From assembly GCA_964651405.1 (NCBI GenBank), contig CAZYZB010000027.1, positions 1-10,954 on the forward strand: a stretch of 10,954 nt of DNA. Direction: 5' to 3'. Under the pieces are notes generated by a model. The model was not told the origin of the DNA and did no database searches. It worked only from the letters and a program-made list of their open reading frames with translations. Shown in pieces: positions 6,408 through 10,954 of this stretch (position 1 is the first letter of the stretch; every line of letters starts with the position of its first letter). A program made the position numbers and the translations under genes. The stretch comes from JAWBOD01 sp964651405. GTDB lineage: Archaea > Aenigmatarchaeota > Aenigmatarchaeia > Aenigmatarchaeales > Aenigmatarchaeaceae.

Positions 6408-6451
6408 GAAATAATTTTAACTGCTGATTAAATAATTTGTGTAATGATATT

Positions 6452-7144
6452 ATGCCTCAGATATTAGTATTTGGAGATAGTATACCAGCTGGTGCAATTG
6501 ACCCAGAAGGCGGATGGGTTGTCAGACTTAGAAGATATATTATAAAAAATGGATATATAGATTGGAGTACCCTCTTATACAACATGGCTGTTGATGTTGA
6601 TAACAGCACAAAGATTCTTTCTCGCATTAAATTAGAAACTGAGTGTAGAGTTCGTTACAAAGATGATAGAATACTCTCCATATTCGCATTTGGTCTGCAC
6701 GATACATGCTTTTTCAAGGACGGTAGGATTATAACTGATAAAAAAACTTTTGAAAAGAACGTTCGAAGTATAATCGCTTGGCAAAAGAAAACTGGAGGCT
6801 ACATATTCTTTGTTGGCATAACACCAGTTTATGAAAAAAAGACAAGACCAGTAGCTTACACGACATCGGGAAAAAATTTCTCGAATAAAAATATATCTGA
6901 ATACAATTCTATTCTCAGAAAGGTGTGTAAAGAGGAAAAGATTCTATTTATTGATATTTTTGCTAAGATGCTTCCTAAAGCGCGCACACTATTTACCGAT
7001 GGAGTTTATCCTAACAACAAAGCACATGGAATTATATTGAAATCAGTTATAGACGAGCTGGAAAAAAGTGACATACTGGTAGATTGGCCAAAGAGAAACT
7101 GGAGCACTATTTTACAATCACAAAAAGAAAAATTAATAACTTAG
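6452..7144 (+). CDS. SGNH/GDSL-family protein 2, probable pseudoenzyme
   Basis: The 230-residue SGNH-fold protein keeps block I (FGDS, Ser10) but has lost other catalytic positions. Block II Gly is Ala46 (YNMAVD). The block III oxyanion Asn is His83 (FGLHDT, codon CAC where its neighbour has AAC). The block V catalytic His is Tyr186 (DGVYPN, codon TAT where the first copy has CAT), while Asp183 remains. It aligns without gaps over 215 residues to the next gene, about 55% identical by hand count. It then runs 15 residues past the shared DWPKR end. The frame is clean and the fold motifs are conserved, so it appears to be under constraint although unlikely to hydrolyse esters by the usual mechanism. 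ATG 6452 matches the start of both relatives. An in-frame TTG at 6437 would only add five residues. It is probably co-transcribed with the next gene, 8 bp away. Confidence 0.9.
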   Translation: MPQILVFGDSIPAGAIDPEGGWVVRLRRYIIKNGYIDWSTLLYNMAVDVDNSTKILSRIKLETECRVRYKDDRILSIFAFGLHDTCFFKDGRIITDKKTFEKNVRSIIAWQKKTGGYIFFVGITPVYEKKTRPVAYTTSGKNFSNKNISEYNSILRKVCKEEKILFIDIFAKMLPKARTLFTDGVYPNNKAHGIILKSVIDELEKSDILVDWPKRNWSTILQSQKEKLIT

Positions 7145-7146
7145 GT
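7143..7146 (+). promoter_or_regulatory. Short Shine-Dalgarno-like AGGT before SGNH hydrolase 3
   Basis: AGGT overlaps the TAG stop of SGNH2 and lies 6 nt before the ATG at 7153. It can pair with the ACCU of the archaeal 16S 3' end. It is weak but supports ATG 7153 and re-initiation after SGNH2. Confidence 0.4.
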
Positions 7147-7152
7147 AATAAT

Positions 7153-7800
7153 ATGGCACAAATTTTTGTATTCGGTGACAGCATATGTGCAGGAGCAATT
7201 GATACTAAAGGTGGTTGGGTCATTAGACTCCAAAAATATTTGGTTGAAAATGACATTCTAGACTATAGTACATATCTTTACAATCTTGGCGTAGATGCGC
7301 ACAGTAGTGAGGATATACTTGCACGTTTCGAGAATGAAACCAGAAGCAGACTTTCATATAAAGAAGAGAGAAAGGTATTCATCTTCGCTTTTGGAATAAA
7401 CGATAGCTGTTTTTTCAAGGACGGTCATTCTTTATTAGATAAAGAATTATTTAAACAGAATATTCGCAAGATAATCATAGCTCAGCGTAAATTCGGAGGA
7501 GATGTATTTTTTATAGGTCTGACACCTGTTTATGAGAAAAAAACTAACCCACTCCCTTACAGTAGAACTGGAAAAATATTCACAAACAAACGTATCTTAG
7601 AGTATAATTCGATACTTAAGACCGTATGTAAAGAAGAAAGAATTCTTTTTATTGACATGCCTAAAAAACTATTTAGAGAAGCACATTCACTAGTGCCTGA
7701 TGGTATTCACCCAAACAATGAAGCACATAAGATGATATTCGAAACAGTAAAAAACGAACTGAAAAACAGCATGGTCTTTGTAGACTGGCCGAAGAGATAA
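7153..7800 (+). CDS. SGNH/GDSL-family hydrolase 3 (catalytically complete)
   Basis: This 215-residue SGNH hydrolase is the tandem duplicate of the gene before it. Its catalytic set is intact: Ser10 (FGDSICAG), Gly46 (YNLGVD), Asn83 (FGINDS), and Asp183 with His186 (DGIHPN). It shares with SGNH2 the segments CFFKDG, TPVYEKKT, EYNSIL and the C-terminal DWPKR, which the first SGNH protein has only in part or not at all. The 2/3 duplication is thus younger than the split from copy 1. There is no signal peptide or membrane segment, so it is probably a cytoplasmic esterase of unknown substrate. ATG 7153 gives exact colinearity with its relatives. The longer frame from TTG 7084 overlaps the end of SGNH2 and is not credible. 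It converges with the next gene, with 3 bp between stop codons. Confidence 0.93.
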   Translation: MAQIFVFGDSICAGAIDTKGGWVIRLQKYLVENDILDYSTYLYNLGVDAHSSEDILARFENETRSRLSYKEERKVFIFAFGINDSCFFKDGHSLLDKELFKQNIRKIIIAQRKFGGDVFFIGLTPVYEKKTNPLPYSRTGKIFTNKRILEYNSILKTVCKEERILFIDMPKKLFREAHSLVPDGIHPNNEAHKMIFETVKNELKNSMVFVDWPKR

Positions 7801-7803
7801 AAA

Positions 7804-8349
7804 TTAAATCTTAGAATACTTTCTTAAAAGTCTTACTTCTTCTTCTATCAAATCCTCTGGTTTAGGTGGAGCATTAGCAAATGAAGCAACTATGACTTTG
7901 GCAGTTTTATTGATATTAGCACTGTTCGCATCTATTTCAGCATCCAAATATCTTGGAAAGACATAACCTGCAAGCTTTGTTGGTTGCTTTATTTGAGGAA
8001 TGAAATCAATGTTCGGATGAAAAGCTGTTCTGATAAGCCTATCTATAAGAGGCATTCCATCCCTTGTCTCCATTTCAATATGTGCATCTTTAGTTGCAGA
8101 AACTATTGCATTTGTTACTATTACTTCCATATTTACAAGCTCTTCTCTTTCTTCATTAGACAATTTAGAAAGACCATACTTACCATCTTCTCCTAAATGT
8201 CTCTTAGGAACCAATGCAGATCTAAATGGATTTGGATTCTCCCTTGGATAAGGTATCCATGCGATAGATTTTCCTTCCAAAATTATATGTTCATCTTTTT
8301 GCAAGGTATTATCAATTTTGCAATCTGCATTATAATTAATAACTTTCAT
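7804..8349 (-). CDS. Uncharacterised protein, possibly HIT-like fold (181 aa)
   Basis: I do not recognise this family with certainty. Residues 28-72 read like the first half of a HIT/GalT-type domain: a strand ending in WIPYPRENPNPF, then SALVPKRHL (44-52), then LSKLSNEEREEL, the usual 'viPkrH...LS.ee' pattern. However, the catalytic His-x-His-x-His that should follow near the C-terminus is absent. The corresponding region has FHPNIDFIPQ (110-119) and GYVFPRYLD (128-136). It is therefore either a divergent, inactive HIT relative or an unrelated protein with a chance resemblance. It is soluble, with a helical Glu/Lys-rich C-terminus. ATG 8349 is supported by AGGTG seven nucleotides upstream and a TATA box. 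It has its own promoter and is the last gene of the leftward block. Confidence 0.6.
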   Translation of the reverse strand: MKVINYNADCKIDNTLQKDEHIILEGKSIAWIPYPRENPNPFRSALVPKRHLGEDGKYGLSKLSNEEREELVNMEVIVTNAIVSATKDAHIEMETRDGMPLIDRLIRTAFHPNIDFIPQIKQPTKLAGYVFPRYLDAEIDANSANINKTAKVIVASFANAPPKPEDLIEEEVRLLRKYSKI

Positions 8350-8356
8350 TATAAAG

Positions 8357-8361
8357 CACCT
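8357..8361 (-). promoter_or_regulatory. Shine-Dalgarno site AGGTG of the 181-residue gene
   Basis: On the minus strand AGGTG lies 7 nt before the ATG at 8349 and complements CACCU of the archaeal 16S 3' end. The TATA spacing puts the transcript start at about 8361, giving a leader of only about 12 nt that begins with the site itself. Confidence 0.6.
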
Positions 8362-8383
8362 AATTATTTTTAGAATAATAAGC

Positions 8384-8390
8384 TTTAAAT
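8384..8390 (-). promoter_or_regulatory. TATA box of the 181-residue gene
   Basis: On the minus strand ATTTAAA is centred 38 bp before the ATG at 8349, about 11 bp farther than in the leaderless genes here. This fits a leadered transcript starting near 8361. The box lies in the 43-bp spacer just after the alpha/beta-hydrolase stop. Confidence 0.5.
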
Positions 8391-8392
8391 GT

Positions 8393-9163
8393 CTATTTCA
8401 ACCATTTGCTAAGCCAATTAATAGTTTGTTTTATCAGTTCTTTTTCTGAATTTTTATTCAAAAAATTATGACTTCCTTTTTCTATGAGTTTGTATTCTGC
8501 ATTTAACAACTTCGTTGCTTCTTTATCCTTTGCTGTTCCTACTATCTCATCTTCTGCTCCTCGTAAAATCAAAACTGGTATTTTTACATATTTCATGAAG
8601 GGTCTTATGTCAAGAGCAGTTCTTTCTTTGAAAAGTTCTTTTCCAGCTATAAACTTTTTTCCAGTAAGCTCAAGTGAAACATAAAAAACTCCTTCTTCTT
8701 TTATGGTTTTTCTATTCTGAGGTGTATCATCGTGTCCGGTGCCACTAAAGTACCATGAAGGACCCCAAAATACTAAAGTTTTAATGTTAGGTTTATGCTT
8801 CATCGCCATAAGAATAGCAGAAGTTCCCATGCTTATTCCAATCAGCGCTATCCTTTTAGTGTCAACATTCAATGTCTTTACGTATTCTATTGCTGTTAAA
8901 ACATCCTCTGATTCAGACTTGATTGTCATATCCTTAAATTCCAAATCACTTTCTCCAGATCCTCTACAATCCATTCTTAAAACAGCTATGCCAACATCTG
9001 TTAATGGTTTAACGGAATTATTTACAAAAGTATAAACCTCTTTAGTTCCTTTGAATCCGTGGATTATTATTGCTATTGGTGGCTTCTTTGTATCTGGTAA
9101 AGATAATAAACCAACCAATTTCTGATTTTTATCGTTGTAAAAAATGACTTTCTTTTCTTTCAT
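8393..9163 (-). CDS. Alpha/beta-hydrolase-fold esterase or peptidase
   Basis: The 256-residue protein has the full alpha/beta-hydrolase layout. It has an oxyanion-hole IIIHGFKG (His35-Gly36), a conserved MDCRGSGES turn (64-72), the nucleophile elbow GISMG with Ser111, the acid Asp205 in RGAEDEIVG and His232 in GSHNF. The N-terminal pattern (hydrophilic start, then LVGLLSLPDTKKPP) resembles the cinnamoyl-esterase/acylaminoacyl-peptidase type of small soluble hydrolases. There is no signal peptide. It should hydrolyse an ester or amide bond; the natural substrate is unknown. Its ATG at 9163 directly follows the TAA of the transporter gene with no spacer, preceded by GTGAT, so it is the third gene of the NUDIX-transporter operon. 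That context might suggest processing of an imported or exported small molecule, which is an inference only. Confidence 0.9.
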   Translation of the reverse strand: MKEKKVIFYNDKNQKLVGLLSLPDTKKPPIAIIIHGFKGTKEVYTFVNNSVKPLTDVGIAVLRMDCRGSGESDLEFKDMTIKSESEDVLTAIEYVKTLNVDTKRIALIGISMGTSAILMAMKHKPNIKTLVFWGPSWYFSGTGHDDTPQNRKTIKEEGVFYVSLELTGKKFIAGKELFKERTALDIRPFMKYVKIPVLILRGAEDEIVGTAKDKEATKLLNAEYKLIEKGSHNFLNKNSEKELIKQTINWLSKWLK

Positions 9164-10054
9164 TTAAATCACTATTAAATAACTTCCAATAAATATCAAA
9201 ATTATCGCCAATAGTTTTAAAATTATATTCCCTCTACTTATTTCCTCTCTTAATACTTTAGGTCTATGAATAGTCAGAATAAGGGTAAGTATGAAGACTG
9301 CAAGAGGCTGGATTGACATTAAGGCAACCGTTAAAGAGACGTAGCCGATTGATAAGGCTATGAAAAATATAATTGAGCCAAACCACCAAAATACATCAGA
9401 AGCAAGAATGAACAGCCACGTCCTCTTATCAAGTTTTATAACTTGTTTTGTCAACCTTCTCCTTATCAATGGAACCGCAACCAACAATGATATACCTATA
9501 AAATTTCCAACTATCGACCAGAAGAAGAATCCCCAATAATCAACATTATACAAGGCATACTTTGTCAGTATCTTCATTAAAGAAGACATGACCGCATATA
9601 TCAATATCAAAAGTATTGCATACGAGAGGTGAAATTTTCCTTTTGTTCTGTTGTAAGAAATCAAAATGGCACTTGCTATCAGGATTATGATACCTAGATA
9701 TTTTTGTAAGCTTTGCTGTTCCCCAAGAATGATTAGAGAGAATAATGCAACAAATATAGGTTGTGTATACATTAGTGAAATTATTCTGGTTGCCTCCTCT
9801 TTCATTATCGCCTTATTGTAGATTATAAACATGCCCGACAGAACAAAGCCATTTACAATGGCCAAGAAGGCTGAAAAACCTAAAGATATACGTATGAAAA
9901 ATGGCAAGGTTGCTAGAGGAATTACATTTAAAGATAAAGCCAATATATTGTAAGATGTCGGGTCTTTCAACTTTTTGGTAAGTACGTATTTGTCTATTAT
10001 GTTGCATACTGCAAATATTATTGGCGCTAATAATGCAAATATAAACCATTCCAC
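9164..10054 (-). CDS. EamA/DMT-superfamily transporter, 10 membrane segments
   Basis: This 296-residue, strongly hydrophobic integral membrane protein has two EamA repeats (about residues 1-135 and 145-296), each with about five membrane segments. This is the typical size and layout of drug/metabolite transporters. The N-terminal segment WFIFALLAPIIFAVCNIID and the second-repeat start AILLILIYAVMSSLMKIL show the usual internal similarity. It probably moves a small metabolite across the cytoplasmic membrane. The substrate and direction cannot be inferred. The start codon is GTG (10054-10052), chosen because GTGAT lies 3 nt upstream and the frame begins MEWFIF, straight into the first membrane segment. 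It begins 4 bp after the NUDIX stop and ends flush with the hydrolase ATG, so it is the middle gene of a tight operon. Confidence 0.92.
   Translation of the reverse strand: MEWFIFALLAPIIFAVCNIIDKYVLTKKLKDPTSYNILALSLNVIPLATLPFFIRISLGFSAFLAIVNGFVLSGMFIIYNKAIMKEEATRIISLMYTQPIFVALFSLIILGEQQSLQKYLGIIILIASAILISYNRTKGKFHLSYAILLILIYAVMSSLMKILTKYALYNVDYWGFFFWSIVGNFIGISLLVAVPLIRRRLTKQVIKLDKRTWLFILASDVFWWFGSIIFFIALSIGYVSLTVALMSIQPLAVFILTLILTIHRPKVLREEISRGNIILKLLAIILIFIGSYLIVI
9168..9172 (-). promoter_or_regulatory. GTGAT Shine-Dalgarno site of the alpha/beta-hydrolase gene
   Basis: On the minus strand GTGAT complements AUCAC of the archaeal 16S 3' end and sits 4 nt before ATG 9163, inside the last codons of the transporter gene. 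Confidence 0.55.
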
Positions 10055-10057
10055 AAA

Positions 10058-10062
10058 ATCAC
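10058..10062 (-). promoter_or_regulatory. GTGAT Shine-Dalgarno site of the transporter gene
   Basis: On the minus strand GTGAT contains the TGA stop of the NUDIX gene and lies 3 nt before the GTG start at 10054. It is the same motif as before the hydrolase gene and decides the GTG start. Confidence 0.55.
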
Positions 10063-10493
10063 AATACTTTCTTTAATCTTCTGATTACTTCTATATCACC
10101 TTCTGACGGAAATTTTAGTTTTTCTGCCTCTTCTAATGAAAATAATTGCATATTCTTTCCTTCAACTTGTTTAAACTTTGATAGATTATCTTTTAATGGA
10201 GCTATAAACACTTTGCACAAAATAGCATCAAAACCAAAGTTAGGAAATTTCTTCTTTAAAGATTCTTCAAATTTACAACTATATTCTAATACATATCTGC
10301 ATTGTTTTAAATCAAAATCAAGTTCTTCTTTTATTTCTCTTACAATAGCCTGCTCAGGAGTTTCACCTTCTTTAATTTCTCCACCAAAAAATCCCCATTC
10401 TTCTCCAAGTTTGTTTATGCCTCTTCTGTCTTGCAGAAGGATTCTCTTTTCTTTATCATAAAAAATTATGATAGCAACATTCCTAGTTTTCAT
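10059..10493 (-). CDS. NUDIX-family hydrolase
   Basis: The 144-residue protein has a clear Nudix box at residues 38-60 (G-x5-E-x7-REIKEEL): Gly38, Glu44, Arg52, Glu53, Glu56 and Glu57 are present, and only the late Gly is Asp59, a common variant. The preceding GEEWGFFGG and the first strand VAIIIFYDKEKRILLQDR are typical. It should cleave a nucleoside diphosphate linked to another group in a Mg-dependent way (house-cleaning, nucleotide-sugar or oxidised-nucleotide type); the substrate is not identifiable. It is the first gene of the operon with the transporter and the alpha/beta hydrolase. ATG 10493 has a TATA element 26 bp upstream, so the operon's first cistron is probably leaderless, while the next two genes use GTGAT sites. 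Confidence 0.95.
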   Translation of the reverse strand: MKTRNVAIIIFYDKEKRILLQDRRGINKLGEEWGFFGGEIKEGETPEQAIVREIKEELDFDLKQCRYVLEYSCKFEESLKKKFPNFGFDAILCKVFIAPLKDNLSKFKQVEGKNMQLFSLEEAEKLKFPSEGDIEVIRRLKKVL

Positions 10494-10513
10494 AATTTAG
10501 AATTATAATTCCT

Positions 10514-10524
10514 GATATAAATAT
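10514..10524 (-). promoter_or_regulatory. TATA box of the NUDIX-transporter-hydrolase operon
   Basis: On the minus strand ATATTTATATC is centred 26 bp before ATG 10493. It touches the stop codon of the upstream gene, showing how little spacer this genome leaves for a promoter. Confidence 0.6.
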
Positions 10525-10954
10525 CAAATCAAGTGAGAATGTTCCCAGAATTCCTCGAACTTGTTCTTATAATCTGTCTTACAATTCACGAACCAGATTC
10601 CTTTCTCAGTCTCATCAACAGTCATTCCATGCTTACCATCGACAACTACCATGTATGGTGCAGCTCTTCCTAACTTCATCTCGATTCCAATCTTTCTAAG
10701 ATTTGCAAGCATGGTTGGATGAAGCTCAGTTGCAATTATCCTTATTTTAACTCCACGTTGTATTGCACGTTTAATTGATTCGAGAAGAACGATGTCGTCG
10801 TAGAACTTGTCAGTTGTTATAAGTATTTCCTCGTTTGCTATATCAAAAAGCAAAGATGCCTTATTAACAAAGTCTCCTTCGTACTGTTCGTACGCCTTCT
10901 CTCCTTGCCATATTACTTTTCCTCTTAATTCTAGAAATTCATTGTACTGAGTTT
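10524..10954 (-). CDS. C-terminal part of a PLD-like / TrmB-type effector-domain protein (partial)
   Basis: The frame is open through the right edge, so only the C-terminal 142 residues are visible and the start lies outside. Upstream of the first possible start in view, the frame reads LRGKVIWQGEKAYEQYEGDF and then KASLLFDIANEEILITTDKF. The pattern is a helix and strand with EEILITT, then ESIKRAIQRGVKIRIIATELHP, then a later strand PYMVVVDGKHGMTVDE and a final WFVNCKTDYKNKFEEFWEHS. It is characteristic of the phospholipase-D-like sensor domain found at the C-terminus of archaeal TrmB-type transcription regulators. No HKD catalytic motif is seen, so binding rather than catalysis is likely. 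An N-terminal DNA-binding helix-turn-helix would be expected beyond the edge. Family assignment is moderate, because only the domain pattern supports it. Confidence 0.6.
   Translation of the reverse strand, partial: TQYNEFLELRGKVIWQGEKAYEQYEGDFVNKASLLFDIANEEILITTDKFYDDIVLLESIKRAIQRGVKIRIIATELHPTMLANLRKIGIEMKLGRAAPYMVVVDGKHGMTVDETEKGIWFVNCKTDYKNKFEEFWEHSHLI

Noticed and set aside
6399..6431. 10-codon frame ATGGTAAAG...TAA before SGNH2
   Set aside because: It is too short to support as a gene, no ribosome site is seen, and it arises from the direct repeat. It could at most be a leader peptide or a remnant.
6437..6451. TTG start at 6437 for SGNH2
   Set aside because: It adds only five residues with no counterpart in copies 1 and 3. 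ATG 6452 aligns exactly.
6452..7144. SGNH2 as a broken pseudogene
   Set aside because: The frame is uninterrupted over the full length and structural segments are conserved. Only catalytic positions are changed, so a coding pseudoenzyme is the better call, though early decay is not excluded.
7084..7152. N-terminal extension of SGNH3 from TTG 7084
   Set aside because: It overlaps the coding end of SGNH2 in another frame. Both relatives start at the residue matching ATG 7153, and an AGGT site precedes that ATG.
10524..10853. A complete small gene starting at TTG 10853
   Set aside because: The same frame stays open, with protein-like sequence, to the window edge, so the gene is a partial one whose start lies outside.

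Overview
The window is an AT-rich, gene-dense stretch of an archaeal genome. Three things show this. There is a tRNA gene with a canonical bulge-helix-bulge intron. The leucyl-tRNA synthetase is of the archaeal/eukaryotic type and ends in the archaeal C-terminal tail. TATA-like boxes repeatedly sit about 26-28 bp in front of start codons, the spacing of leaderless archaeal transcripts. Genes are compact, with 0-4 bp junctions, and most are small. A DPANN-type or similar small-genome archaeon fits, but lineage cannot be fixed from the sequence. A run of exactly 100 Ns (3797-3896) shows that this is a scaffolded assembly, probably metagenomic.

Left part (1-4879). A tRNA-Arg(TCT) gene, cut off by the window edge, runs leftward and is divergent from an operon of an HD-domain phosphohydrolase and leuS, which overlap by 4 bp. 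Next come a phosphoribosyltransferase-like gene interrupted by the assembly gap, a 117-residue protein I do not recognise, and a membrane-anchored or exported staphylococcal-nuclease-type enzyme. Each of these last three has its own TATA box.

Middle (4880-7800). A PP2C-type Ser/Thr phosphatase runs leftward. It is tail-to-tail with the nuclease and shares a 48-bp divergent promoter region with the first of three consecutive SGNH (GDSL) hydrolases. The second and third SGNH genes are tandem duplicates, about 55% identical over 215 ungapped residues by my hand count. The middle copy has lost the catalytic His, the oxyanion Asn and the block II Gly but keeps the Ser, so it looks like a pseudoenzyme next to two intact enzymes. 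This is the most unusual feature of the window.

Right part (7804-10954, all leftward). There is a gene possibly of HIT-like fold, with its own promoter and a Shine-Dalgarno site. Upstream of it is a three-gene operon (NUDIX hydrolase, EamA-type transporter, alpha/beta hydrolase) whose two internal genes are preceded by GTGAT Shine-Dalgarno sites at nearly zero spacing. At the edge is the C-terminal part of a protein resembling the PLD-like effector domain of TrmB-type regulators. No intergenic stretch exceeds 300 bases; the longest, apart from the gap, is 93 bp (6359-6451). I see no mobile element, CRISPR array or defence locus.
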